Shown in pieces: positions 27,763 to 39,500 of a stretch of DNA of 64,000 bases (position 1 is its first letter; every line of letters starts with the position of its first letter). The position numbers were made by a program, and so were the translations under genes. The notes below the pieces were generated by a model. It was not told the origin of the DNA. It saw only the letters and a program-made list of their open reading frames with translations, and ran no database searches. The DNA is from CAIODY01 sp046051225 (GTDB lineage Bacteria > Bacteroidota > Bacteroidia > Chitinophagales > CAIODY01): positions 173,994 through 237,993 of the forward strand of contig JBJOOR010000005.1 of the NCBI GenBank assembly GCA_046051225.1. Direction: 5' to 3'.

Positions 27763-29238
27763 ATGCCAGTAAAACATTACATATATTCATTAATACTTAC
27801 TCTATTTGGCGGTTCTTCATTTGCCCAAATAACTTTTACAAGTCAAGTTCCTATCGGAATTAGCACTGCAAAAGATGTATTATTTGTAGGCGGCGATTTA
27901 ATTAATGAAAGCAACGCCAATTTGGTAAACAATGGAAAATTGTATGTAACAGAAAATATTACCAACGAGCAGGCTAACATGGCTACAGGCGTTGGAACGC
28001 TTTATTTAAAAGGTACTAAAGCGCAGTTAATTAATGGTACAAAAATTTTTAATACTTTTAATCTCAATACAGATAATAAAGAAGGGATTGTTTTAAATAC
28101 AAATATGAGTGTGGCTAATTTGCATATTTTTAGTAATGGAATTATTACCACAGCAGCTACAACTACATTTTTAATTTATAAAAGCAATGCTACCTACACT
28201 GGCGATGATGATTCGAAACATATTAACGGAACAGTAAAAAAATATGGTTTAGCTGATTTTGATTTTCCTGTTGGCAATGGCTTAGTTGAAAGAAAAGCAG
28301 GCTTAAGAAATGTATCCGAATCAAGTGTATTTAGTTGTAGTTATCATCAAGATACACCACAATCAAAATCATTAAATAAATTGACATCTACTAATGATAA
28401 AGAATATTGGAATATTAATCAAAGCGAAAAATACCATGCTACAGCTAATATAGCACTAAATTGGAATCATGAAAAAGTAGCTTATAGCGATGCTCAACAA
28501 AAAAAAATATCGCAAATAAAAGTAAGCCACATGATTAACGATAATTGGAATAATGAAGGTGGCAAAGCATTTGGCAATGTATCATCGGCTGGGCAAATTG
28601 TTTCGGGGCTTTTAACATCGTTTGGTAATTTTAGTTTAGGAACTACAGATGAAGCTGAAACAGTTGAAACGATAAATAAAAAATTAATAGAAAGTGCTGC
28701 TTTAAGATTAGATAATAATCATTACAAAATTACATTTACTATAGAAAATGAAAATGGCGAAGGCACTTATGAAATTAGTGTTTTACAAAATGGTGAAAAA
28801 ATAAAACTGGTTGAAATAGTGGCAATGAATGAATTGATAAAAAATTATACATCAACAGTAGAGTTGCTTGAAATAATTGATAATCCTCAATTTTCGGTTG
28901 ATATGATAAACAGAAAAATGGGTAAAAGCCATTTGGCAGATATTACTAATACTGAAACTGTAAATGCTACTGAAACAGATGACGAAGAAGTATCTGTATT
29001 AGGAAATGGTAGCCAACCTTTATTAAAAATACATTCATTAATTGAACAGAATACTACTTACACATTAGAGATTTATAATGCTGCCGGGCAATTGGTAAGC
29101 ACCAAAAATGATATTGAATTGGCAGGTAATGGTGAACAAATAATACCAATGGATTTACCATTAATTGAAAGAGGAATGTTTGTAGCCGTATTGGTAAGCA
29201 ATCGTAAGAAAAAGAAATCAATTAAAATTGCCCATTAA
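27763..29238 (+). CDS. T9SS-secreted protein, paralogue of the preceding gene
   Basis: The protein (491 residues) repeats the architecture of the 26172 gene. It has a signal peptide ending SSFAQ, a strand-rich region (LFVGGDLINESNANLVNNG), then INGTVKKYGLADFDFPVGNG near 165-184. The C-terminal sorting-like domain has YTLEIYNAAGQLVSTKNDIE and ends KKKKSIKIAH. The ATG at 27763 directly follows a TTG that could also be used. Its 3' end overlaps the convergent ispD by 21 nt. The two genes look like an old tandem duplication with divergence in the middle. Confidence 0.75.
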   Translation: MPVKHYIYSLILTLFGGSSFAQITFTSQVPIGISTAKDVLFVGGDLINESNANLVNNGKLYVTENITNEQANMATGVGTLYLKGTKAQLINGTKIFNTFNLNTDNKEGIVLNTNMSVANLHIFSNGIITTAATTTFLIYKSNATYTGDDDSKHINGTVKKYGLADFDFPVGNGLVERKAGLRNVSESSVFSCSYHQDTPQSKSLNKLTSTNDKEYWNINQSEKYHATANIALNWNHEKVAYSDAQQKKISQIKVSHMINDNWNNEGGKAFGNVSSAGQIVSGLLTSFGNFSLGTTDEAETVETINKKLIESAALRLDNNHYKITFTIENENGEGTYEISVLQNGEKIKLVEIVAMNELIKNYTSTVELLEIIDNPQFSVDMINRKMGKSHLADITNTETVNATETDDEEVSVLGNGSQPLLKIHSLIEQNTTYTLEIYNAAGQLVSTKNDIELAGNGEQIIPMDLPLIERGMFVAVLVSNRKKKKSIKIAH

Positions 29239-29901
29239 AAATTCGGCTAATTTTAAATCTTCGGGTACAGTTATTTTTAAATTATTTTTATCGCCTTGAA
29301 CCAAATTTATTGAATAATCAGCTGCTTCTATCACCGCTGCATCATCAGTATATTCAATGTGTTCGGCTTTTAAATAGGCATCTTTTATTTGTTTAATCAT
29401 AAAGCATTGTGGTGTTTGCATTAACCACATTTTATTTCTGTTCATTAATTCATATTTCCCTTTTTCTTTTTCAAATCTAATCGTATCTACACATGGTAAA
29501 GCTGGAATCGCATTTCCATTTTGCTCGGCACTACTATACAATTCAATAATTTTACATTTTGTGATTAATGGGCGTACAGCATCATGTATGGCAACTATAC
29601 CATTTTCATTAATTTCATCCAATCCATTTTTTACCGATTCAAATCTTGTTTTACCACCTATTGCTATTTTTATAGATTGTAAAAATGGATATGCTGTTTT
29701 CAAAGTATTCCATCTTTCTAATTGACTTTGCGGCAATACTATAATGATTTTAATAGCCGCATCCGACAACAAAAATTTTTCGATACTATGAACTATTATT
29801 GGTTTATTGTGTAGCAATAAAAATTGTTTTGGCACATCTGTATTCATTCTTGTTCCGCTGCCACCAGCAACAATAATTGCAAATTTATTTGTGTTGTTCA
29901 T
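29218..29901 (-). CDS. ispD: 2-C-methyl-D-erythritol 4-phosphate cytidylyltransferase
   Basis: The 227-residue enzyme joins CTP and 2-C-methyl-D-erythritol 4-phosphate in the MEP pathway of isoprenoid synthesis. Motifs are the nucleotide-binding AGGSGTRMNTDVPKQF, NGIVAIHDAVRPLI and the C-terminal TDDAAVIEAADYSINLVQGD followed by NLKITVPEDL. The length is typical. It lies downstream of queA but behind a hairpin terminator. Its last 21 nt overlap the convergent 27763 gene. Confidence 0.94.
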   Translation of the reverse strand: MNNTNKFAIIVAGGSGTRMNTDVPKQFLLLHNKPIIVHSIEKFLLSDAAIKIIIVLPQSQLERWNTLKTAYPFLQSIKIAIGGKTRFESVKNGLDEINENGIVAIHDAVRPLITKCKIIELYSSAEQNGNAIPALPCVDTIRFEKEKGKYELMNRNKMWLMQTPQCFMIKQIKDAYLKAEHIEYTDDAAVIEAADYSINLVQGDKNNLKITVPEDLKLAEFLMGNFN

Positions 29902-29913
29902 AGTTCAAAAATA

Positions 29914-29956
29914 AATAAAAAAGGTTGCTAAACAATATTTGAATAGCAACCTTTTT
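29914..29956 (-). terminator. Terminator between queA and ispD
   Basis: On the minus strand AAAAAGGTTGCTA pairs with TAGCAACCTTTTT over a 13-nt loop and is followed by a T-run. It lies 20 nt after the queA stop, so ispD expression must read through or use a very short promoter region. Confidence 0.82.
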
Positions 29957-29976
29957 AAGTAAGTTTTTTATTTAAT

Positions 29977-31026
29977 TTAGATAATCAACATAGCATCACC
30001 GTACGAATAAAATCGATATTTATTTTTAATAGCTTGCTGATATGCTTCCATTGCCAAATCGTATCCAGCAAATGCGGCTACTAATATTAACAAACTTGTT
30101 TTTGGTAAATGAAAATTGGTAATTAAAGAGTCGGCAATACTAAATTCATGTGGCGGATGAATAAATAAATTTGTCCAACCTTTTTGAGGTTTTAACATGC
30201 CTTGCGCAGTTACTGATGATTCTAATGAACGCATGCTTGTAGTGCCTACTGCACAAATTCTCCTTCCTTCATTTTTAGCTTTATTAATCATATCAACCGC
30301 TGTTTGGTCTACTTCAAAAAATTCGGCATCCATTTTATGTTTGCTTAAATCTTCTACTTCAATACTGCGAAATGTGCCTAATCCAACATGAAGGGTAACT
30401 TCTGAAAATTTAACCCCTTTTATTTCCATTCTCTTCATCAATGTTTTACTAAAATGCAAACCAGCTGTAGGTGCTGCTACTGCACCTTCATGTTTAGCAA
30501 ATACTGTTTGATAGCGTTCTTCGTCTTCTTCAGTTGGTTTTCTTTTGATGTATTTAGGCAATGGTGTTTCGCCCATTGTATTTAATGTTTTTTTAAACTC
30601 TTCATCAGTACCATCAAATAAAAAACGGATAGTTCTGCCACGGCTTGTAGTATTATCTACCACTTCGGCAACTAACATACCATCATCGCCAAAATATAAT
30701 TTATTGCCTACACGTATTTTACGAGCAGGATCAACCAATACATCCCATAAGCGTTGAGATTCATTTAATTCACGTAGTAAAAATACTTCAATCTTTGCAC
30801 CCGTTTTTTCTTTTTTGCCATACATACGAGCTGGAAACACCTTTGTGTTATTGATTACCAATACATCTTTATCATCAAAATAATCAATAATATCTTTAAA
30901 ATGCTTGTGTACTATTTTACCAGTTTTGCGATTAACTACCATCAATTTAGCGTCTTCACGAAGTTTTGAAGGTGTTTGAGCAATTAGATTTTGAGGAACA
31001 TCGAAAATAAAAGAAGATAGTTTCAT
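29977..31026 (-). CDS. queA: S-adenosylmethionine:tRNA ribosyltransferase-isomerase
   Basis: The 349-residue enzyme transfers and isomerises the ribosyl part of S-adenosylmethionine to preQ1 at tRNA position 34, giving epoxyqueuosine. It carries the N-terminal FDVPQNLIAQTPSKLREDAK, the DVLVINNTKVFPARMYG strand, the core HVGLGTFRSIEVEDLSKHKM and the C-terminal TNFHLPKTSLLILVAAFAG, all characteristic. The length is full. The next gene upstream on the same strand is about 190 nt away. Confidence 0.95.
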   Translation of the reverse strand: MKLSSFIFDVPQNLIAQTPSKLREDAKLMVVNRKTGKIVHKHFKDIIDYFDDKDVLVINNTKVFPARMYGKKEKTGAKIEVFLLRELNESQRLWDVLVDPARKIRVGNKLYFGDDGMLVAEVVDNTTSRGRTIRFLFDGTDEEFKKTLNTMGETPLPKYIKRKPTEEDEERYQTVFAKHEGAVAAPTAGLHFSKTLMKRMEIKGVKFSEVTLHVGLGTFRSIEVEDLSKHKMDAEFFEVDQTAVDMINKAKNEGRRICAVGTTSMRSLESSVTAQGMLKPQKGWTNLFIHPPHEFSIADSLITNFHLPKTSLLILVAAFAGYDLAMEAYQQAIKNKYRFYSYGDAMLII

Positions 31027-31074
31027 TACTATTGGTTGGTTATAAAATAAGGTAATCTTAGTTTAAAAAGTTTG

Positions 31075-31106
31075 CAAAAGTACGCTTTTTAAAGCCCCAT
31101 GTCAAT
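31075..31106 (-). promoter_or_regulatory. Probable promoter of queA
   Basis: On the minus strand ATTG (31103-31106) is followed after 20 nt by TACTTTTG (31075-31082), matching the Bacteroidota -33/-7 pattern with one mismatch. The queA start lies 48 nt downstream. Confidence 0.55.
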
Positions 31107-31215
31107 TTTTTTGCTAACTATTTTGCGGATTTATAAAATGAATTAACAAAATAGAAAAATATAAGCCATTGATTATAAGTTTATCATGAGCATATTTTAA
31201 CCCATTAATCAGTTG

Positions 31216-31512
31216 TCAATTCAAGCTAATAAATGGCAATTCTGTATTAGCAGTTAATGAAAACATTAATACATCAATGGTAAAATCATTTAAGTATTCA
31301 TGTAATGGTAATGATTGAATTATGCGTTCCACATGGTTTTCATCAGTGGCTTCTAATACCATCCATAGTTTATCTCGATTGATAGATACACTGTAACTTT
31401 TTATCACACCAGCCTCAATTAATGAGTTTACCTTTGCCCTGTGCATGGGTATTGTTTGAATGAAACTTTCATCCATTACATCAGGCAATATAAAAGTAAT
31501 TAAATAATCCAT
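31216..31512 (-). CDS. Small muconolactone isomerase / YciI-like dimeric alpha-beta protein
   Basis: The protein (98 residues from the ATG at 31512) has a ferredoxin-like pattern of a first strand MDYLITFILPDV, a helix, a KSYSVSINRDKLWMVLEA strand pair and a final strand. It resembles muconolactone-isomerase or YciI-type small proteins, though active-site residues cannot be assigned. It starts 48 nt after the serine hydrolase stop on the same strand and is probably co-transcribed with it. The function is uncertain. Confidence 0.55.
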   Translation of the reverse strand: MDYLITFILPDVMDESFIQTIPMHRAKVNSLIEAGVIKSYSVSINRDKLWMVLEATDENHVERIIQSLPLHEYLNDFTIDVLMFSLTANTELPFISLN

Positions 31513-31559
31513 TGGGGCGAAGATAAATGGATTTAACAATCGGGCAAAAAATATTTTAC

Positions 31560-32780
31560 TTATTTATCTTCTTCATCAATACTTGCGTTTGATGATGTTT
31601 TTGTGCCAGATAAAATATCAAGTATAGGTTGAATTTGATAATTTGCAAAATTAGAATTACTTCCTAATATTATAATTGTCGTTCTATCATTTAAACCTCT
31701 GAAATAAGCATTGTTAAACTGATGCCACCAACCATTATGATATACAGCCTTTAATGTAGGCGAATACACAAACATACGCCAACCATAACCATAATTTTTT
31801 ACCCCATGTTTTTCAAAACTACGAGGCTGATAAGCTTCTTCTAAAGTTTCTTTTTTTAATAAAGTGTAATCATACATGGCACAATCCCATTTCCACATAT
31901 CATTAATAGAAGTATATACACCTTTATCACCCGTTACCCCATCTGTAAAATCAATACCCCCTTTTATCCAATTGGTGCGGCTATAGCCACATGCTTTGCT
32001 AGTGCATTTTGTATAATTGTCTTGCGTAAAAATCCATGAATCATTCATGCCCAATTTCATAAATAAATTTTGATGAGCATATTCCGAAAAACTCATACCG
32101 CTTATTTTTTCTACAATGGCAGCCAATACAGCATAGTTAGTATTACAATATTCAAAATGCGAATCGGGGCGGCTTGCTATATGTGGTTTGTTGGTAATCA
32201 TCATGTCTATCAAATCGGTATTGCTCATCAATTGAGTTTTGTTTTTCCAATACAATGGTGCAAAATTTAAATAATTTGGCAATCCACTTCTATGACATAA
32301 TAATAATTTAATAGTTATATTTTGATAAGGAAAATTTGGCAAATAAGTTTGCACTTCGTCATCTAATTTCAATAATCCTTTTTCCATTAATTGCAAAATA
32401 GATACCGCCGTAAACTGTTTGGATACAGATGCCAATTGAAAAGCAGTATGTTCGTTTATTCTTTCTCTATTGTTTGCATCAGCCCAACCATAGCAATTTT
32501 TATATAAAATTTGCCCCCATTGTGCTACAAGCATAGCGCCGTTAAAACCTTGTTGATGAATTTTGAATTGGAAAAAAGAATCAAGTTTATGATTTTTTTC
32601 AACCCCACCTATTTGTTTAAATATTTTAGCTGATTTAATGCTATCTGTATTTTCTATTATATGATACGATGATGGCGTATGTGCACTGCCATTTGATTGG
32701 CAACCAGTATTAAACCAACTAAAAGCTAAGAATATTGAAATAAAAAATTGCAAAATATAATGTGATTTATTGGGTTGCAT
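31560..32780 (-). CDS. Beta-lactamase-fold serine hydrolase
   Basis: The 406-residue protein belongs to the class C beta-lactamase / penicillin-binding-like family. It shows the catalytic SVSKQF (SxxK) near residue 117-120, the YCNTNY (YxN) motif near 211, and HNGWWHQFN in place of KTG near 354. An N-terminal signal with a Cys after FNTG suggests a lipoprotein, although the lipobox is imperfect. Members include esterases, D-aminopeptidases and cell-wall hydrolases, and the substrate cannot be told from sequence. Beta-lactam resistance should not be assumed. Confidence 0.85.
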   Translation of the reverse strand: MQPNKSHYILQFFISIFLAFSWFNTGCQSNGSAHTPSSYHIIENTDSIKSAKIFKQIGGVEKNHKLDSFFQFKIHQQGFNGAMLVAQWGQILYKNCYGWADANNRERINEHTAFQLASVSKQFTAVSILQLMEKGLLKLDDEVQTYLPNFPYQNITIKLLLCHRSGLPNYLNFAPLYWKNKTQLMSNTDLIDMMITNKPHIASRPDSHFEYCNTNYAVLAAIVEKISGMSFSEYAHQNLFMKLGMNDSWIFTQDNYTKCTSKACGYSRTNWIKGGIDFTDGVTGDKGVYTSINDMWKWDCAMYDYTLLKKETLEEAYQPRSFEKHGVKNYGYGWRMFVYSPTLKAVYHNGWWHQFNNAYFRGLNDRTTIIILGSNSNFANYQIQPILDILSGTKTSSNASIDEEDK

Positions 32781-33028
32781 TAAATTAGATTAGCATGAAA
32801 ATCAGGGTAATTGAAATATTGATTTCATGGTTTACAAAATTGTAAAAATTGAAAAGTAAAGTTTAATTTAATATCAAAACAATATACTTAGGGGGTAGTT
32901 GAATATTCAAAATAGTATACACTTTCACATTTTAAATGAATGGCAAGAATTAAAAAAAATATTTTTTTATATTAAAAATAAGATTATTTTTACGGCTCAT
33001 TTTAAACATTTTCAAACAGAACACATTT

Positions 33029-33316
33029 ATGAATCTTTATTTAGGAAATTTGCCATGGAGCATCACAGACGTTGAATTAACTGATATGTTATCAGCTCAT
33101 GGCCAGGTTACATCTGCAAAAGTTGTTACCGACAAGTTCACCAAGCGTTCAAAAGGTTATGGCTTTGCAGAAATGCCTAACGATTCTGAAGCTACAGCTG
33201 CTATTAACAGCTTAAATGGTAGAGAAGTTTCAGGTCGAAACATTACATGTAACGAAGCTCGTCCACGTGAAGAGCGTCCAGAACGTAGTAATTTCCGTCC
33301 TAGAAGAGAATATTAA
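33029..33316 (+). CDS. Single-RRM RNA-binding protein
   Basis: The 95-residue protein is one RNA recognition motif with RNP2 LYLGNL (residues 3-8) and RNP1 SKGYGFAEM (about 42-50), followed by an Arg-rich tail (RPREERPERSNFRPRREY). Such short RRM proteins in Bacteroidota and Cyanobacteria are thought to bind single-stranded RNA, often in cold or stress responses. The gene is monocistronic and has its own terminator. The canonical aromatic at the second RNP1 position is present as YGF. Confidence 0.9.
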   Translation: MNLYLGNLPWSITDVELTDMLSAHGQVTSAKVVTDKFTKRSKGYGFAEMPNDSEATAAINSLNGREVSGRNITCNEARPREERPERSNFRPRREY

Positions 33317-33335
33317 TTCTTTTTCGATACGAAAC

Positions 33336-33370
33336 TAAAAGGCCCTGATAAATTTTATCAGGGCTTTTTT
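33336..33370 (+). terminator. Rho-independent terminator of the RRM gene
   Basis: AAAGGCCCTGATAAA pairs with TTTATCAGGGC and is followed by TTTTTT, just after the RRM stop. Confidence 0.85.
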
Positions 33371-33551
33371 ATTATAATTAGTTTTTAAATTGATTTTGTT
33401 TGTTTAATATTTTTCATTTAGAAGCCTCATTATTTCAAAAAATAATTAGCTTTATTAATACAAGTTTAAAAAAGATTGCTTTCTCCTGAATGTTTAGGAT
33501 TGTGTTCTTTGATATTTTTTTACAACTGTATTAGCTAATAAAATTGGTATT

Positions 33552-36500
33552 TTATTTTATGAGTTTAAAAGTTTTTTTCCGTTTCTGTGTAATATTAGAT
33601 AGAACAGCCACATACAAACCTGGCTCTATGTAGCCCATATCTAAAGGTTTTAATTCGCTGCTTCCGCCATCCATATTAAAAGTTTCGAATTGTTTTAAGA
33701 GTTGCCCTGTTTGATTATAGATAGACAAATCATATTCGGTATTTTGCCAAGAAGATGGTGTAGTTATTCTTAATGTAGGATTATCGTTGCTACTTAATAA
33801 TTCAACTTTTTCATCTTCACCTAGTGTTGAACTACTGCCGTAATTGATAACTACAATTTTTGAATATTCGAATGTACCATCTATATTAAATTGTTTTAAA
33901 CGATAAAAATTGTAGCCATTATTTGGGTTAATATCTTCAGCTTGATAATCTAATAAGTATCTGCTTGTACCATTTACTGATTTCGATTTTACTTTTTGTA
34001 AATATTCGAAATTATTTCCATCTATACTTTTTTCAATTTCAAAATAATCATTGTTTGATTCGGTGGCCGTTTGCCAATCTAAATTTATTTTGTTGGTATC
34101 TAATGCGGCTGTAAAGCTAATTAGCTCAACAGGTAATACATTTACCCCACCACTTTTATTGCCTAAAGCAAAAGTTGAAAATGAATTAAAATTGGCAGGC
34201 GAAGATGTAGAAGATACGCTACCCGTTAAATTTGAACCATTATTAGCAGGTGCACCAGTGCCACCAATATCTATCCATTTATTCATAGCTGCTGAAGTGT
34301 TTTTAACAATGGTAAGATTGGCGCCATCTGTAACAATATCATTAGCGCCAAAAAATATTTTAATGGTTTGATTGCCACTCAAGTTTTGTGAGGGTTGGTT
34401 TGTATTAGATGCATCGCTTCTAGTGATGGTATAATAATGCATTTGCGAAACATTAAAAACAGAAAAAGGTAAAGTATAATTTAATGCAGCGGCGCTTGCA
34501 TTATAAATGTTTATTAAATAATTATACAATGTAGCGGTAGAATGATTAACTGTTAATGACACTGGGCGACAATCAGCACCATTGCCAACAGGAAAATTTA
34601 AAGTAGTAATACCACTAGCTGATTTTTGATAACGCATAGGTCCGTTTACATAACTAGTAGATAAAGCTGTGCCTGCTGCTGTAGTAGAGCCATTAAGCAT
34701 GGTTAATAAATAGGTTGATGTAGTTTTTAATAAGCCCGAAGTTAATGTAAGGCTATTGGATACATTGATGCCTGTGTTAGATAAAGTAACGCCAGCGCCT
34801 GTATTAGCAATTTGTAATCGAGTAAAAACTGGAATGGCAGAACCTGCTGTGATGCTAATATTTTGCCCACTATTGCCTGTAAATTTAGCTGTGCCATTGC
34901 CACTACCAAATGTAATAGAGGTAGCCGCAGGCGATGTAACCGTTACATTGCCACTATAAGTTGAAGTGTTGTTATAATTAGGATAAACTACACCAGTATT
35001 GCTTTGCACAAAGGTTACATTATTGTTGTAAGCATCGGCAGTAGTTACAGCCAACATTAAATAACCAGTGCCTGTATTGGTAATGGTTGTAGCACCATTA
35101 AAATTATTATTGCCAGTGCTTTGGTCGTTTGTTGTTCCATTTTTAGTGCAATTAACAGCGCTATTAAAACTACAACCATTAAAATATAAACCTGGGCTGG
35201 TAGAAGTTAATGCGCCATCAAATTGAGCAGCCGAGCCATATTGAATATAGCTTGTGCCAGTGGTAGTTAAGGTTTGGGGTGTAGCAGTACCCGATTGCGT
35301 AAAACTTTTGAAAACTAAACCACCTGCATTAAATCCACCAGCGCCAATCGAAATAGTTTTGCCAGTGGCTAAAGTAGCCGAGCCTGTATTGTTTCCAAAA
35401 TAAACCCCAGCACCATTCACATTGCTAATAGTAATATTGCCATTATATTGCGTATTGATACCATAAGCGTTTAAATATATCCAAAGTGAATTGGAAGTAG
35501 GTTGATTAGTAAATGTTACATCGCCATTAAAAATATTACCTGTGCTGTTGTAGGCTATGTACATGTGTTGCGCCGAACTTCTATTGATAAATGTAGCAGC
35601 AGCATTAAACACATCGGGGCTTCCATTACCCATCATAAAATAGCCTGCGCCTGTATTGGTAATTGAAACCACATCGTTAAAAGTGTTGCCACCTGTTGAG
35701 CCATCATTAGTAGAGCCTGTTTTAGTAGCAATAACTGGTTTATTAAAAGTACTACCATTAAAAAATAAGGATGGACTTGATGCCGTAATATTGCCATCAA
35801 ATCTTGAACTTGAAGTAATATTTAAGGTAGCCGTACCTGTTAAATTAAATGTTTGTGTTGTATTGCCTGTTTGTGTAAATCGTTGAAGTAAAAGCGTTCC
35901 AGCCGAAAAGTTGCTGCCAACACTTATTGTTTTAGCCGCAGCTAATGTGGCATTGGCTGAAGCATTGCCACCACAAAATTGTACACCGCTACCAAATGTA
36001 GAATTGACAATAATATTATCGTTGAATAAAGTATTGGCAGAATACCAAGCTACATAAATAGCCGAATTGTTGGTAGGCGAATTGGTAAAAGTAGTAACGC
36101 CGCCAAATGTATTATTGCTGCTATTATAAGCTACATAAATTTGATTAGTACCTGTATTGTTGAAAGTAGCAGCGGCATTAAATTGGTCGCCAGTTCCATT
36201 GCCAAACATTAAATAACCCGAACCCGAATTGTTAAATGTAGCTGCTGCATTAAAAATATTATTTCCATTACTAGCATCGTTGGTTGAACCCGTTTTGGTA
36301 GAATTTACTGTGCCACCAAATGTGCATCCATTAAAATATAAACCAGGGCTTGATGAAGTAACATTGCCACCAATGGATGATGACGGACCAAATTGCAAAT
36401 ACGATGCAGTGCTTGCCATAGTTAAGTTTATAATGCCCGAACCTGCTTGTGTAAATTGTTTCAAGATTAAATAACCTGCATTTAATCCTGTTGAACCTGC

Positions 36501-39500
36501 TTGTATTGTTTTGCCCGAAGCCAAAGTTGTAGTAGCAGTTGCGTTGCCTCCACAAAATTGAATGCCTTGTGCAGCACCCGATGTATTTACATAAATATTA
36601 CCATTAAATTGATTGCCTATACTTGAATACGCTGGTAAAATTCTTTCCGAACCTGCATCAGTAAATGTGGCATCGGCATTCCAAATATCGGGGTTGGTGC
36701 CACCCAATAATAAATAACTGCTTCCATTATTTATGAAAGTAGAAGTGCCATTAAATGTATTACCACCTTGTCCCCAATCGCCAGTAGAGCCTGTTTTGGT
36801 ACAATTTGTTATTCCATTAAATGTGCAACCGTTAAATAATAATGCGCCACTTGTTGTAGTTAAATCGCCACCAATTGTCGAAGAGGGACCCAAGGTAAGA
36901 TTGCTTGTGCCTGTCATTGAAAGTGATATGGGAGTAGAGCCTTGTTGTGTAAATTTTTGCAACAATAATGTTCCTGCCGAAAATCCACCAGCACCTAATA
37001 AAATAGTTTTACCAGCCGCTAAAGTTGTTGTGGCGGTAGCTGCACCATTAAACTGAATGCCTTGTCCATTAGTTGAACTTACCACAATATTATCGTTGAA
37101 TAAAGTGTTGATGCCATACCAACTTACAAAAATGCCAACATTAGCTGTGGGTGTATTGTTGAAAGTTGTAACGCCATTAAACACATTGTTTGTACTATTA
37201 TAAGCTACATAAATTTGATTGCTTCCTGTGTTGTTAAATGTGGCAGTTGAGTTGAAAATATCGGGGCTGCCATTACCAAGTAAAACATAACCCGTTCCTG
37301 AATTAGTAATAGATACTGTACCGTTGAATGTATTGCCACCGCTACTGTTATCGCTGGTTGAACCATTTTTAGTAGCAGCTACTGCACCATTAAATGTGCA
37401 ACCATTAAAGTAAATGGATGGTGCTGTAATAGTTAGGTTTCCACCAATAGCAGATGTTCGAGCAAAGTTTATACTTGTTGAAGCACCCGTTAATGTTAGA
37501 TTCATTGGAGCTGAACCCAATTGTGTAAATGTGTTTAAATTCAAACTACCAGCACTAAAGCCTGCTGCACCTATCGAAATGGTTTTGCCTGCTGCTAAAG
37601 TTGGCGTTCCTGTTCCGCTGCTCCATCCCAAATAAATTCCGCCTGTACCTGTTGATGTAACTATAATGTTGTCGTTAAATAAATCATTCGAATTATAACC
37701 CAACATAAAATAACCTGTATTGCTTTGTTGATTGATGGTACAAGTAGAATTGAAAATATTTTGTTGTTGATTGTTGTGATTGCTTGTGCCACCTGTTTTT
37801 GTAAAAGTAGCATCGGCATTAAATGTGCCGCCTTGCACCGAAATATCAGGAGCTGTAATATTAAAGCTGCCATTAAAAATACAGTTGGAAGTGTTTTTAA
37901 AAATTTGAAATGATGAAGTGCCTGTTAAGTTCAAATTTATTCCAGTTGTATTGCCTGTTTGTATAAATCCGCCAAGGCTTAATGTACCTGCGCTGTAGCC
38001 TGCATTGCCAATAAAAATATTTTTACCAGCAGCTAAAGTTGGTGTGCTTGTGCTACCCAATTGCCAACCCAAATAAATGCCACCAGTACCTATTGATGAA
38101 ACAATTATTGAATCGTTGAACAATTCATTTGAATTATAACCCAACATAAAATAACCAGTATTACTTTGTTGATTGATAGTACATGAGCCATTGAAAATAT
38201 TTTGACGTTGATTGTTGTGATTGCTTGTGCCACCTGTTTTTGTGAATGTAGCAGCGCTATTAAATGTTCCGCCTCTTACATAAATATCATTTGCACTTAT
38301 ATTACATTTTCCACCAAATATACATGGCGAATAAGATGCGCCTTCGCCAATATAAATTGCCGAAGTGCCTGTAGCTGTTAGGTTGATTGGTGTTGTTCCA
38401 TTTTGAGTAATGCCTTGTAAAAACAAATAACCATTCGTAAATCCATTGCTACCAAATGAAATTGTTTTGCCTGCTGCTAAAGTGCTTGTAGAAGTGCCAT
38501 TCCAAGCCAATGCTGTTCCAACCGAAGCGCCTGTTTGAGTAATAATAATATTGCCATTAAATTGATTACCAGCCGAAGCATGGCAAAAAATAATTCTATC
38601 CAAACTATTATTATTTGAATATACATCGCCATTATAAATATCGGCAGCACCATTACCAAACGACCAATAACCATTGCCCGATGTGGAGGTATAATTTACA
38701 GTTAACGTTGAGTTGAATGTATTGCCACCGCCCATTGCATTGCTCAATACACCATTTGTTTTAGTTAAAGTGGTAGCTGCATTAAATGTAGCGCCAGTAA
38801 TATTTAGGTTCGGTGCGTTTACATTAAATGCTCCATTGAAAATACAATTAGCTGCTGTTTTATAAGTGTTTAAAGTGGCAGTACCTGTTAAAGTTAAATT
38901 AATAGCAGTAGTTCCATTTTGTATAAATCCTCCAAATTGTAATGTACCAATACCGAAACCTGCATTACCAATAAAAATATTTTTACCAGCGGCTAAAGTT
39001 GGTGTTCCTGTGCCCGAAGAATTACCTAAATATACGCCACCAGAGCCTGTTGCCGAAACAATGATTGAATCATTAAACAAATCATTCGAGTTATAACCCA
39101 ACATAAAATAACCACCGCTGCTTTGTTGATTAATGGTGCACGATGCGTTGAAAATATTTTGACGTTGATTATTATGATTGCTTCCACCACCTGTTTTTGT
39201 AAAATTTGTAGCACCATTAAATGTACCGCCTCTTACATAAATATCGGGCGATGTAATATTTACTGCGCCACCAAATGTAGATGGCGTATAACTTGCACCT
39301 TCGCCAATAAGTACCGACGAAGAACCTGTAGTTGTTAAATTAATTGGAGCAGTTCCATTTTGTGTAATACCTTGTAAATACAAATAGCCAGTGGTAAACC
39401 CATTGCTACCAAATGAAATTGTTTTGCCTGCTGCCATTATACTTGTAGCACCGCTGTTCCAAGCCAATGAAGTGCCTACTGATGAACCGATTTGTGTAAT

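Noticed and set aside
31560..32780. A beta-lactam resistance gene
   Set aside because: The fold and the SxxK/YxN motifs fit, but most relatives are esterases or peptidases and nothing supports resistance.
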